Source: Terriglobia bacterium (GTDB lineage Bacteria; Acidobacteriota; Terriglobia; Bryobacterales; Bryobacteraceae). Taken from it: a DNA stretch of 64,000 bases. The notes under the pieces were generated by a model, which was not told the DNA's origin, did not search any database, and saw only the letters and a program-made list of their open reading frames with translations. Location: positions 90,527 through 154,526 of the forward strand of contig JAIQFS010000010.1 in NCBI GenBank assembly GCA_020073145.1. The letters run 5' to 3'. Shown here piece by piece: positions 26,152-34,708 of this stretch (its first letter is position 1; each line of letters begins with the position of its first letter). The translations under genes were made by a program, and so were the position numbers.

Positions 26152-26616
26152 CTATTTCCTTTCGTCCAGTTTAGCCGCTTCGATCCGGATCTGCTTCAGC
26201 GCTTCGGTCTGATGATCGAGCTCCTGCGGACCTGCTGGAAACTGGTTCATGCTGAGAATGTGCGCGAGGATATCGGCGTTCTTTTCGCGATTGAGACTGC
26301 CTGGGCGATCCGCGGGCATCGACCGGCGGATCCGGTCAAACAGGTCCCCCACCGTGAGACCGTTCCAGTTGGATAAAAATTCGCCTCCCGTCAGAGCGGG
26401 CGCCATCTCGCCGCCATTCAAGGTAAGACCGTGGCATGCCGCACACTCGGTGCTGTACAGCGCTTCGCCGCGCTTGGCCTGGTCCCGGGTGTAGACGCCG
26501 TCCCAGACCGACCGTGACGTCTGAGCCAGGGCCGCCAGCGCAAGCAACCCTCCCACCGCAACGTCCTTCACAAATGCGCGTCTAATCGTTGGGCAGACTA
26601 TACGCGATGTACTCAC
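26152..26616 (-). CDS. Mono-heme cytochrome c
   Basis: The 154-residue protein has an N-terminal export segment (VAVGGLLALAALAQ) and one heme site, CAACH, in YSTECAACHGLTLNGGEMAPALTG. A Met ligand candidate is in RSMPADRPGSL. It overlaps the end of the quinoprotein gene by 35 nt. The GTG at 26616 is favoured because GGAGGAG lies 9 nt upstream; a second GTG is at 26571. It is the likely electron acceptor of the adjacent PQQ dehydrogenase in the periplasm. Confidence 0.88.
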   Translation of the reverse strand: MSTSRIVCPTIRRAFVKDVAVGGLLALAALAQTSRSVWDGVYTRDQAKRGEALYSTECAACHGLTLNGGEMAPALTGGEFLSNWNGLTVGDLFDRIRRSMPADRPGSLNREKNADILAHILSMNQFPAGPQELDHQTEALKQIRIEAAKLDERK

Positions 26617-28657
26617 CCGAATAGGCTCCTCCGCTCACCGCCACCACGATGTACTGCTTTCCATCCACCGAATAGGTCATCGGAGAGCCGCTCTGGGGCG
26701 CCGGCATCCACACCGAGCCTACCTCTTTCCCGGTGGCCTTGTCGTAGGCCCGAAGCATCGCGCCGCGGGGATGGGACGAGGTGGTGGTGACCTGGCTATC
26801 ACCCAGAATCACCAGGGTCTTGGTCACCACCAGCCCGACGCTGCCGGGCTGCCCGGTATTCGGGATGTCCTTGCCCTTGAGGGCCGGATGATTGCGGACC
26901 ACGTCGGGAGTCTCCCCGTACGGCGTCTGCCACTGGATGTCTCCGCGGTCGAGATTGATCGCGGAGATCACCGCATAGGGCGGTTTGACTATCGACAGGC
27001 CTTGCACCGTTAGCCCGCCGGCCTGGACCGCGGGCGCCGCGGCCCGAGTTGTGGCTGGGCGGCGCAGACGCTGCGGGGCATCCGCGGCCGTCCCGAATCC
27101 GGGCCCTTCGGAAACCACGAAGTCGGTGTCGCTCCTCCCCATCACGTAGCGGATGTCTGAAAACCCGTTGGGCGGCGTGCGCAACGAGATCGGGAACACC
27201 GCCGATTGGTTCGCCTGCGCATAGACGACGTGCGTCTCCGGATCGTAGCCCGCTCCCGGCCAGTTGGTGCCGCCGCTGGCGGTGCCCAACGTAAGAGCGG
27301 CCAGCATGCCCTTGGAATCGCCGACGATCGGCGGCAGAAACAGGGGGCCGGTTTTGTAGCGCGACACGTTATCGCGCGCTTGGGCCCGCATCTCGGGCGT
27401 GAAATCGATGAGGTCGTCCGGGATGTTCAGGAAATTCCGGGCGTACGCGGGCGGCTTGGTGGGAAACGGCTGCGTCGGCGACGTCTTCTCGCCCGGCACA
27501 TCCGACTGCGGCACCGGCCGCTCTTCAATCGGCCAGACCGGCTCGCCGGTGACGCGATCGAAGACGTACAGGAAGGCTTCCTTGCTGGGCAGCGCCACCG
27601 CCTTGATCGCCTTCCCGCCAACATTGATATCCGCAAGAATCGGCGCCGAAGACAGATCGTAGTCCCAAACGGGATGGTGCACGATCTGGAAATGCCACTT
27701 CCGTTTTCCGGTTTTCAAGTCGACGCACACCAGGCTTTCGGCGAACAGATTGTCTCCCGGCCGCTCGCCGCCGTAGAAATCGGAAGTGGGGGTCTCCACG
27801 GGCAGATAGACCAGGCCGACGTCTTCGTCTACGCTGATCTGGGTCCACACGCCGGTGTTGCCGTTGGTCGCCCAGGAATTGTTTTCCCAGGTCTCGTTGC
27901 CCAACTCCCCCGGCCGCGGGATGGTGTTGAACGTCCAGAGCAACTTGCCCGTCCGCACATCGAACGCGCGCACATTCCCCTTAGTGTTGTTGTGCGTCAC
28001 AACCGTCATGCCTTCTTTGAACGAGGAGCCGACAATTACCACATCCTTGACAACGGCGGGCGTGGAATGGAGGCCGGCCTCGCCCGTCTCCGGATCGATC
28101 GGCTGCCCGGTTCCGGTGACCATCCCGACCTTCAAGTCCACCATGCCGTCTTTGCCGAACCCCAGGACCGGCGTGCCGGTGTGCGCATTGAGTTCTACCA
28201 GCCGGTAGCCGGTGGTGACGAAGACGATGCGGTCGTCGCCTTTGCCGTTGGTCCAATACGAAAGGCCCCGCCCGGAGAGCTGCCGCGGAGCGATGGCCGC
28301 GCGCTGGCCTTCGCGGAAGCTGTAGACCCACCGTTGCTCGCCGGTCCTGGCATCCAAGGCAAACACGGATCGCCGCGTGCCGCCCGTCGCGTACAGCATG
28401 CCTCTCACGACCAGGGGGGTTCCTTCCAGCTTGTACTCCGGGCGGGGGCCCAGATTATCGGTCTTGAAACGCCAGGCGGGCTCGAGTTGGCTAAAGTTCG
28501 AAGCGTTGATCTGGTCTAACGGAGAATACTTGGTCCCCTTCAGATCCGCGGTATAGTGCGGCCAGTCGCCGTTGCTGGTCGACGGCTGCCCGCTGCCCTG
28601 CCCCCAAGCGGCGGCAGCCCCACAGATCAGGACCGCGGCAAAGATCATCCGAAGCAT
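26582..28657 (-). CDS. Exported PQQ-dependent dehydrogenase, glucose-dehydrogenase-like quinoprotein
   Basis: The 691-residue protein has a signal peptide (MLRMIFAAVLICGAAAAWGQ) and quinoprotein propeller blades with WxxKTxx-type repeats (EPAWRFKTDNLGP, GEQRWVYSF, GKLLWTFNTIPRPGE, GDIQWQTPYGETPD). HHPVWDYDLSSAPIL matches the active-site region of membrane glucose/quinate-type quinoproteins. It lacks the N-terminal membrane helices of Gcd. The ATG at 28657 has GGGAGG 5 nt upstream. The cytochrome c gene follows with overlap, making a two-component dehydrogenase. The substrate is unknown (sugar or alcohol). Confidence 0.9.
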   Translation of the reverse strand: MLRMIFAAVLICGAAAAWGQGSGQPSTSNGDWPHYTADLKGTKYSPLDQINASNFSQLEPAWRFKTDNLGPRPEYKLEGTPLVVRGMLYATGGTRRSVFALDARTGEQRWVYSFREGQRAAIAPRQLSGRGLSYWTNGKGDDRIVFVTTGYRLVELNAHTGTPVLGFGKDGMVDLKVGMVTGTGQPIDPETGEAGLHSTPAVVKDVVIVGSSFKEGMTVVTHNNTKGNVRAFDVRTGKLLWTFNTIPRPGELGNETWENNSWATNGNTGVWTQISVDEDVGLVYLPVETPTSDFYGGERPGDNLFAESLVCVDLKTGKRKWHFQIVHHPVWDYDLSSAPILADINVGGKAIKAVALPSKEAFLYVFDRVTGEPVWPIEERPVPQSDVPGEKTSPTQPFPTKPPAYARNFLNIPDDLIDFTPEMRAQARDNVSRYKTGPLFLPPIVGDSKGMLAALTLGTASGGTNWPGAGYDPETHVVYAQANQSAVFPISLRTPPNGFSDIRYVMGRSDTDFVVSEGPGFGTAADAPQRLRRPATTRAAAPAVQAGGLTVQGLSIVKPPYAVISAINLDRGDIQWQTPYGETPDVVRNHPALKGKDIPNTGQPGSVGLVVTKTLVILGDSQVTTTSSHPRGAMLRAYDKATGKEVGSVWMPAPQSGSPMTYSVDGKQYIVVAVSGGAYSGEYIAYSLPND

Positions 28658-28694
28658 CATCCCCTCCCGGCGCAAAACGAGTGGAGCCCGGTTC

Positions 28695-29540
28695 CTAGTT
28701 CTTCCCGACCGACACCTTGACGAGGGCGTTGGTCCAACAGCATTGGAAACCGCCGCCGCCCTTGCCCGTCCAATCGTTCGCCAATACATACAGAAGATAT
28801 TCGCCCGGCTCGCTGAAGGTGGCGGTGGTGGTCGCCCGGCCCGCGAATGCCGCCGTGACATCTTCGGTCTTCTGGACTGGTGGCTTCGGAGGCGCGAACG
28901 TCACCACGCCCGGCCCGCGATATTTGCTCCACGTCAGGGTCACCGCGGGGGTTCGGGGCGCCCGCATGCCGGGAACCAACTTGGCATCGTCGGATGCGAA
29001 CACGGTCACGGTGAGCGGCTGATTCACGGTGACGGTCAGCGCGACCTGCACGGGGCGCGGGCCCTGCACGGAAGCGCCGCCTTCAAAGCGGAGCACCGGC
29101 GGCGCATTGCCGGTCGCGTCTTTCAAAGGCTCCACCTCCCAAAGCGGAGCCAGGCTGACGGGCACGGCCGTCGTCTGCCCGTTTGCGGTCAGCGTCCAAG
29201 TGAGCTTGCGATCGCCGAAATCCTTCGGCACCGTGATGGTGAACACGCCCCATTGGCGGCCCGGAAGGAAGTGCGTCGGCTGACCCTGGTCCGGCCCGCC
29301 CGGTTCGATATGGTTTTGCGGACCGATGGGGATGTCGAGTTCCTGTTGCTGGTTGCGATTGTAATAACCGAGCAGAATGCTATAGGCGCCGTCCGGATTC
29401 GCAAACCATCCTTCAAACGCCGCGGTGACACCCTGGCCCGAGTTGTGGAACGGTTCCAGCGGCAGGTTCTGCGCGGGCGCCAGAGCCGCGGCCGCAAGAA
29501 CGATCACTGCACAGAGAGGTAGATCCTTCAGCCGGCGCAT
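28695..29540 (-). CDS. Exported beta-rich protein of unknown function
   Basis: The 281-residue protein has a signal peptide (LPLCAVIVLAAAALAPAQ). Its first half contains GWFANPDGAYSILLGYYNRN and a PGRQWGVFTITVP segment. Its second half looks like an Ig-type sandwich ending PGEYLLYVLANDWTGKGGGGFQCCW. Such proteins accompany cytochrome/monooxygenase and quinoprotein genes in Acidobacteriota. A CC pair near the end might form a vicinal disulfide or bind metal. It lies 6 nt downstream of the PHM-like gene and so is probably co-transcribed with it. Confidence 0.72.
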   Translation of the reverse strand: MRRLKDLPLCAVIVLAAAALAPAQNLPLEPFHNSGQGVTAAFEGWFANPDGAYSILLGYYNRNQQQELDIPIGPQNHIEPGGPDQGQPTHFLPGRQWGVFTITVPKDFGDRKLTWTLTANGQTTAVPVSLAPLWEVEPLKDATGNAPPVLRFEGGASVQGPRPVQVALTVTVNQPLTVTVFASDDAKLVPGMRAPRTPAVTLTWSKYRGPGVVTFAPPKPPVQKTEDVTAAFAGRATTTATFSEPGEYLLYVLANDWTGKGGGGFQCCWTNALVKVSVGKN

Positions 29541-29546
29541 CGACGC

Positions 29547-30890
29547 TTACTGGACCGCGAGGGCCGCAACCGCCGGCCTGGGCCGATGCTGCTCCTGCCA
29601 TTGCTTGTAGTCGTCCTCGCTGAGGTACGTCACATTGACCCACGCATGCGCCATTTCATCGACGGTGCGGTCACCCCAGCCGACCCATTGGTTCGGATCC
29701 GGATTGTTGCGGTTGGCCGCGGTGTTGTCGTGCCATGCGGTAATGTGGAGCACCGTGCCTTTCGGCAACACCGGCGCGGCGTCGTCAGCGTAGATGTAGT
29801 TGATCATCCAGTTGAAGTTGAAATGATCGACGTAGCTCAACGTCTGCCTGCGGCCATCCGGCAGAATGGCTTCCAGCGCCATCGCTTTGCCGCGCAGGTG
29901 CATGTGAGGCTGGAAATTCTCCAGCCGCGCCGCCTGCCGGAGCATGAAGAAACCTTGCGTCTCGGCGATCGTGTTCGGAGCGATATCCAGAACCGCGCCG
30001 CCATCGGCCGTCGGCGTCGCATTGAAAATCATCAGGCGCGTCCGGTATTTCGGCTCCTCGCCCTTGGGATAAAGGTACACGCCCAGTTCGGCGTGATCGC
30101 GAATCTGCTCTCCGACGGCGTGCAGATGAAGTTCCCACCAAATGTTCGCGCCCGGTAGCAGCAGCTTGCCGGCATTGTTCCGATAGACATCGTAGTTCTT
30201 CCCGATCGCCCATTCCATGAGAAGGCCGGGGCCGACGTTTGCGACATCTTCAGCATTGGTGACCGGTTCGTCCTGCTGGAGGCGCGCCAGCACGTGATGC
30301 ATGATCTTGCGCCCCGCGGGAGTCCCGGGACGGATCTCTACCGCCCGCACCCAGCGCGGCTCCGTAATCGGAATCGCCGTGAGCGGCTTGAACCAGACAT
30401 CCTGGCCGTGCGCCGGCATGGTGTAGTCTTCGGACTTCAACACCAGATCCGGCTGCCCGAATTGCTTGGCCAACTGCCAGCCATCGTAGCTCGGCCACTC
30501 TTTCGCGGGAGGCATATCCTTGGGGTCGCCCATCGGAGCGCCCGTATCGACCCATCGCACAATGGTGGCGATCTGGTCGTCGGAGAGCGAAATGTCGTTC
30601 TGAAAATGCTGGATACCGACGGTCTTGTCGAGGTGCCACGGCGGCATCTGGCGGGTGAGCACGCGCTCGCGAATGGCTTTCGCCCAGGGACGCGTCTCCT
30701 GGTAGGTCATCAAGGACATCGGCGCCATGGAACCTTTGCGGTGGCACTCCTGGCACTTGGCTTGAAAGATGGGAGCCACATCCCTGGTGAACGTGACTGG
30801 TTTTTCGGATAAAGCCGCCGCCATCGAACACCCCGCGGCGATCATCAAACCACCTAAAACCGGGACCGCTACCCTCACTATTCCCCTCAT
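29547..30890 (-). CDS. Cytochrome c fused to a PHM-like type II copper monooxygenase
   Basis: The 447-residue exported protein has a heme site CQECH (46-50) after a signal segment. A two-domain copper fold like peptidylglycine alpha-hydroxylating monooxygenase (PHM) follows. The ligand pattern can be read off. HH at 198-199 (IMHHVLARL) and H257 in the segment WELHLH suit the CuH site. H329 and H331 (QPHMHLRGK) with M413 (DEMAHAW) suit the CuM site. PHM hydroxylates the alpha carbon of C-terminal glycine using ascorbate and O2. Here the fused heme could deliver electrons instead. The start at 30890 has GGAG upstream. Two PAL-like genes lie just upstream. The substrate is unproven. Confidence 0.82.
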   Translation of the reverse strand: MRGIVRVAVPVLGGLMIAAGCSMAAALSEKPVTFTRDVAPIFQAKCQECHRKGSMAPMSLMTYQETRPWAKAIRERVLTRQMPPWHLDKTVGIQHFQNDISLSDDQIATIVRWVDTGAPMGDPKDMPPAKEWPSYDGWQLAKQFGQPDLVLKSEDYTMPAHGQDVWFKPLTAIPITEPRWVRAVEIRPGTPAGRKIMHHVLARLQQDEPVTNAEDVANVGPGLLMEWAIGKNYDVYRNNAGKLLLPGANIWWELHLHAVGEQIRDHAELGVYLYPKGEEPKYRTRLMIFNATPTADGGAVLDIAPNTIAETQGFFMLRQAARLENFQPHMHLRGKAMALEAILPDGRRQTLSYVDHFNFNWMINYIYADDAAPVLPKGTVLHITAWHDNTAANRNNPDPNQWVGWGDRTVDEMAHAWVNVTYLSEDDYKQWQEQHRPRPAVAALAVQ

Positions 30891-30956
30891 GATCCGCTCC
30901 TCTCCGACTTCGGCCAGTTTACCTGTCAAGCGGTAGGTTGTCAATCCCCGGGGCGG

Positions 30957-32237
30957 CTAGGAATGTTTGGGCCAGACCACCCCTTGATCCTGCTTCGTCA
31001 CCGTTCCGATTCCTCTGTAGACAAACTTTTGGACGCGCTGCCCGCGATAGGTTTCGGTGGTATAGATATTGCCCTTCGCATCGGTGGCGATGCTATGGAC
31101 CGCATAGAATTGCCCGGGTTGCCGCCCCCCGTCCCCGAAGCTGGTCAACACCTGAAGCGAGTCTCGGTCGAGGACATGGATCTTCTCGTTCGAGCCATCC
31201 GCCAGGTAGATGTACTTCTGTTGCGGATCCTTGGAGAACGCGATGTCCCAGACAGAGCCGTCGCCCAGAGTGTTCTTGTAGAGGATCTGCTCTTTGACGA
31301 AGGTCCCATCCGGCCGGAACACCTGAATGCGGTCATTGACGCGATCGCAGACGTAGAGCAAGCCGTCGTTGGCAAGTTGGGCGCAGTGCACGGGATTGCG
31401 GAACTGCTGCGCCGGCGGATCGTTCGGATTGTACCGGCCGAGCGGCGTGTCGTCGGGCTTGTGGCCATAGGCGCCCCAATGCCGCTTGTACTTGCCGGTG
31501 TTGGCGTCAAACACGATCACGCGATGATTCCCGTAGCCGTCGGCAACGTATAACTCGTCGGTCTTCGGATCGACATAAAGTTTGGCCGGGCCCTTCAGGT
31601 TCTCGAGATCGTTGCTGCCTTTGCTCTGCCCCGGCTTGCCGATCTGCATGAGAAACTTACCGGACTGGGTGAACTTGAGGACCATGTTGTCGTTGTAGTA
31701 GCCGGGCGGCGTGTTCTGGCTTTCGGGCGCGGCGGCACCGCGTCCGGCGGCGTTCTGTCCCGGGCGCGGACGGCCGTTGCCGCCGATCCAGACGTTGCCC
31801 TTGTAATCGACGAAGACTCCGTGGTTGGTCTCGGGCCAATCGTAGCCTTCGCCCGGCCCGCCCCAGGAGCCGATGAGGTTGCCCTCCTGATCGAACTCGA
31901 GAACCGGCGGGGCCGGCGCGCAGCATTCGGCCTCGACCACGCCCGCCTGCCGCTTGGGGCCCGGCGGGTTGGGCGCCGCATATTCTTCCATGGCCTCGAG
32001 CGAAGCCTGACGGTGAATGATCCAGATGTGATCCTGGCCATCGACCGCGACGCCGATCGCGTTGCCGATGACCCAGTGGTTGGGCAGCGGCTTGGGCCAC
32101 AGCGGGTCCACTTCAAAGCGCGGCGCTTGCATGCCGGCGGCTTCGACGGAGGCCCTTTTTTCGACCAGGATGGACGCGATGCCGAGCACGATCACCAAGC
32201 CCAGCCAGAGGACACCGAGGGATCGTCTGCGCTTCAT
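30957..32237 (-). CDS. PAL-like NHL-repeat propeller (peptidyl-alpha-hydroxyglycine amidating lyase family)
   Basis: This 426-residue exported protein has a signal/anchor segment (LGVLWLGLVIVLGIASILV) and a six-bladed NHL-type propeller. In amidating lyases three His at blade starts hold zinc and a Tyr acts in catalysis. Equivalent residues are visible here: H139 (NHGVFVD), H284 (VHCAQL) and H381 (VHSIATD), plus Y235 (ADGYGNHRV) and the Arg of CDRVNDRIQVF. The active-site set therefore looks complete. RBS GGAGGGG precedes the ATG at 32237. It is the gene immediately before the PHM-like monooxygenase on the same strand, 67 nt away. Confidence 0.8.
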   Translation of the reverse strand: MKRRRSLGVLWLGLVIVLGIASILVEKRASVEAAGMQAPRFEVDPLWPKPLPNHWVIGNAIGVAVDGQDHIWIIHRQASLEAMEEYAAPNPPGPKRQAGVVEAECCAPAPPVLEFDQEGNLIGSWGGPGEGYDWPETNHGVFVDYKGNVWIGGNGRPRPGQNAAGRGAAAPESQNTPPGYYNDNMVLKFTQSGKFLMQIGKPGQSKGSNDLENLKGPAKLYVDPKTDELYVADGYGNHRVIVFDANTGKYKRHWGAYGHKPDDTPLGRYNPNDPPAQQFRNPVHCAQLANDGLLYVCDRVNDRIQVFRPDGTFVKEQILYKNTLGDGSVWDIAFSKDPQQKYIYLADGSNEKIHVLDRDSLQVLTSFGDGGRQPGQFYAVHSIATDAKGNIYTTETYRGQRVQKFVYRGIGTVTKQDQGVVWPKHS

Positions 32238-32368
32238 CAATTCCCCTCCACGGTTCAGGTGAGTATACATCAGCAAGCAGACCGACGCAAAGAATTCCGC
32301 GTTGGATTTCCTGCCGATCGACCGGTCGCCGTGGTGTAAGATAAATCGCTGGCGAACAGGAGAGTGTC

Positions 32369-33379
32369 ATGCTCAATCTGCTGAGATTGCTCATCGCGGT
32401 CGCCGTGCTGTCCGGGGCCAGCACGCAAGCGCAGCCGAATCCGTATCGCACCGTCGAAAATTGGTTCTGGCTTCCCGAGGGCCGGACCTGGGGGTCGACC
32501 AGCGCGGTGGACATCGATCGCGACGGCACCAGCATTTGGGTCGCCGAACGCTGCGGCGCCAACTCCTGCGCGGGCAAAACCGATCCGCCGATTCTCAAAT
32601 TCGACGCATCCGGAAAACTGGTGACCAGCTTTGGATCCGGCCTGTTCCTTTTTCCGCACGGCATCTCGGTGGACCCAGACGGCAACGTCTGGATCACCGA
32701 CGGTCAAGGCCGGGACGGCAAAGGACACCAAGTCTTTAAATTCAGTCCGGACGGAAAGGTGCTGATGACGCTCGGCAAGGCGGGCGTCGCCGGTGACGGA
32801 CCGGATACGTTCAACCAGCCCGACGACGTCGCCATCTCTCCCAACGGCGATATCTTCGTGTCCGACGGCCACACGCCGGGAATGGGCAATGCCCGGGTAG
32901 TCAAGTTGTCCAAGGACGGAAAGTTTATTAAGCAGTGGGGCAAGCATGGATCCGGGCCGGGGGAGTTTGAAGTTCCGCACGCGCTGGCGTTCGATTCCCG
33001 AGGGCGGCTGTTTGTGGGAGATCGAGCCAACAACCGCATTCAGATCTTCGATCAGGACGGCGCCTACCTCGACCAGTGGAAACAATTCAGCCGGCCGAGC
33101 GGGATCTACATCGACAAGAACGATGTGATCTACGTGACCGACTCCGAGTCGACGGGCAAGCCGGGGTACGGATACAACCCCGGCTGGAGGCGCGGGATTC
33201 GAATCGGCAGCGCCAAGGATGGCTCGGTAACGGCGTTCATTCCCGACCCGCTCGCGCCCGACGCCGATGGCAAGCTGCCCGCGACGAGTATTTCCGAAGG
33301 CGTGGCGGCAGACGCGCAAGGGAATATTTTCGGCGCCGAGGTGGGGGCCAAAGGCGTCAAGAAATACGTCAGGCGGTGA
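32369..33379 (+). CDS. Second PAL-like NHL-repeat propeller, probably lacking one zinc ligand
   Basis: This 336-residue exported protein (signal MLNLLRLLIAVAVLSGASTQAQ) resembles amidating lyase in FPHGISVDPDGNVWITD (H97) and VPHALAFDSRGRLFVGDRANNRIQIF (H204). The third blade-start His is replaced (RPSGIY or ISEGVA), and the catalytic Tyr position reads DGHTPG. It may be a non-catalytic paralogue or act on a different substrate. Cys pair C62 and C67 (RCGANSC) near the start could form a disulfide. AGGAG precedes the ATG. It is divergent from the first PAL-like gene, sharing a 131-bp control region. Confidence 0.78.
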   Translation: MLNLLRLLIAVAVLSGASTQAQPNPYRTVENWFWLPEGRTWGSTSAVDIDRDGTSIWVAERCGANSCAGKTDPPILKFDASGKLVTSFGSGLFLFPHGISVDPDGNVWITDGQGRDGKGHQVFKFSPDGKVLMTLGKAGVAGDGPDTFNQPDDVAISPNGDIFVSDGHTPGMGNARVVKLSKDGKFIKQWGKHGSGPGEFEVPHALAFDSRGRLFVGDRANNRIQIFDQDGAYLDQWKQFSRPSGIYIDKNDVIYVTDSESTGKPGYGYNPGWRRGIRIGSAKDGSVTAFIPDPLAPDADGKLPATSISEGVAADAQGNIFGAEVGAKGVKKYVRR

Positions 33380-33432
33380 TGGTCGAGCGGCGCGGCCCAC
33401 ACTGGGGCGGACGCGGGCGTTACAATACCGCC

Positions 33433-34332
33433 ATGAGGCCGCCACGACGTGAATTTCTTCAGACACTGGCCGGCGGCGCCGCCGCGCTGGGTTTGTCCCG
33501 CACCGCCTTCGCTCAGGCTGGCCCGGCCGCAGCCAAGCTCACCGATCGGGTCACGCTGATCACCGGAGCGGGAAACAACATCGTCTTGCTGGCGGGTGAT
33601 GGCGGAAGTCTCCTGGTGGATTGCGGCGAGGCGGCGCACGCGCAGGACGTCCTCAAGCTGACCGGCGCCGTCAAGACAGTCATCAACACGCACTGGCACC
33701 TGGAATCAACCGGGGCGAACGACGCGATGGCCAAGGCCGGCGCGAAGCTGGTCTCTCACGTGAACACGGAATTGTGGATGACCCAGGAGATCATCCACGA
33801 TTGGGAGAAGAAGGTCTTTCCGCCGCGCGCGAAGGAAGCGCTGCCGACCGAGACGTTTTACACCACCACGAAGACTACGTTCGGCAGCGAGCCAGTGGAA
33901 TCCGGGATCCTGCCGATGGCACACACCGACGGGGACATTTATGTCTACTTCCGGCAGTCGAACATTCTGATGACCGGCGACGCGGTGCAACCCGGCAGGC
34001 TTCCGATGCTGGACTGGCGCTGCGATGGCTGGATCGGGGGAATGCAGCAGGCCCAGCGCACCTTGCTCGAGATGGCCAACGACACGACCAAGATCGTGCC
34101 GGGCAGCGGACCGGTAATGACCAAGGTGGAGTTGCAGGCAAATCTCGACACGGTGGCCAAGATTCGCGAGCACCTGGTGATGCTCATGAAGATGGGGATG
34201 GGAGCGAAGGACATGATCGAGGCCAAGGCGATGAAGGATTTCGAAGGCTTGGACGGCGATCCGGATGCCTTCCTCTATATCGCCTACCGCGGCCTGTGGG
34301 CGCATGCCCGCGAGCTCGGCGGGATCGTCTAA
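33433..34332 (+). CDS. Exported metallo-beta-lactamase-fold protein with altered metal motif
   Basis: The 299-residue protein has a Tat-like signal (RREFLQTLAGGAAALGL) and the MBL fold. The first metal motif, normally HxHxDH, reads HWHLES at 87-92: the first two His are kept, while the Asp and third His are replaced by Glu and Ser. Later elements are partly kept (MAHTDGDIYVYF, LMTGDAV). It may bind a single metal or none, or use Glu. The helical tail is typical of exported acidobacterial MBL proteins. It lies 53 nt downstream of the second PAL-like gene on the same strand. Confidence 0.82.
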   Translation: MRPPRREFLQTLAGGAAALGLSRTAFAQAGPAAAKLTDRVTLITGAGNNIVLLAGDGGSLLVDCGEAAHAQDVLKLTGAVKTVINTHWHLESTGANDAMAKAGAKLVSHVNTELWMTQEIIHDWEKKVFPPRAKEALPTETFYTTTKTTFGSEPVESGILPMAHTDGDIYVYFRQSNILMTGDAVQPGRLPMLDWRCDGWIGGMQQAQRTLLEMANDTTKIVPGSGPVMTKVELQANLDTVAKIREHLVMLMKMGMGAKDMIEAKAMKDFEGLDGDPDAFLYIAYRGLWAHARELGGIV

Positions 34333-34371
34333 GTAAGCCGAAATCCCTGGTTTCTACCTCTCCCGCCGGCG

Positions 34372-34395
34372 TTTCCGAAAGGATCCTTTCGGAAA
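34372..34395. repeat. Perfect 24-nt palindrome centred on GGATCC
   Basis: The sequence TTTCCGAAAGGA and its exact reverse complement meet at GGATCC, 40 nt past the MBL gene stop. No T-tract follows. It could be an operator, a DNA hairpin or one end of a small repeat element. Confidence 0.75.
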
Positions 34396-34437
34396 TTCGG
34401 AGAGGTTTGTTCCAACCAAAGCAGTTAACTCGGGGTC

Positions 34438-34457
34438 TCCGATTGGATCCAATCGGA
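34438..34457. repeat. Perfect 20-nt palindrome centred on GGATCC
   Basis: TCCGATTGGA and its reverse complement meet at GGATCC. It shares the centre and the CCGA/TCGG outer part with the 24-nt palindrome 42 nt to the left, so the two may be related sites. Confidence 0.75.
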
Positions 34458-34657
34458 ACTGTGCAGGTCGAGTTTTCGGCTGGAGCCCCAACGACAATTT
34501 CCGCTGCGTATCGACCCGCTCACGCCCTCATTATCTCGCGCGGCCCTGAGCGGACGCGGATGCGGGGAGGCCTATTTTTGAGCTTAAGTGGCTATTTCTG
34601 ATCGGGATAAAAAACTTGTCCGGGCTGTCACCGAGGCTAGGTTCACTTCCGTAACCA

Positions 34658-34687
34658 TTCGACTTCGGGTACCGCCCCTTATATAAT
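34658..34687 (+). promoter_or_regulatory. Candidate sigma-70 promoter for the DUF1592-DUF1552-ankyrin cassette
   Basis: TTCGAC (34658-34663) and a consensus TATAAT (34682-34687) are 18 nt apart. Transcription would begin near 34694, after the ATG at 34688, which supports the internal ATG at 34709 as the true start. Confidence 0.6.
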
Positions 34688-34708
34688 ATGGAGCGGTCCT
34701 TGTTGAAA

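Larger units (their letters stand above)
34333..34708. other. Intergenic region with two palindromes and a promoter
   Basis: This 376-nt stretch between the MBL-fold and DUF1592 genes contains two perfect GGATCC-centred palindromes and a strong promoter candidate at its right end, all listed separately. No tRNA-like or coding pattern is seen. Confidence 0.6.

Noticed and set aside
27206..28519. Long plus-strand frame opposite the second PQQ dehydrogenase
   Set aside because: Antisense shadow: the quinoprotein blades on the minus strand are unmistakable.
34333..34480. GGATCC palindromes as intrinsic terminators
   Set aside because: No T-tract follows on either strand and the stems are AT/GC mixed without the typical layout, so a regulatory or repeat role is more likely.
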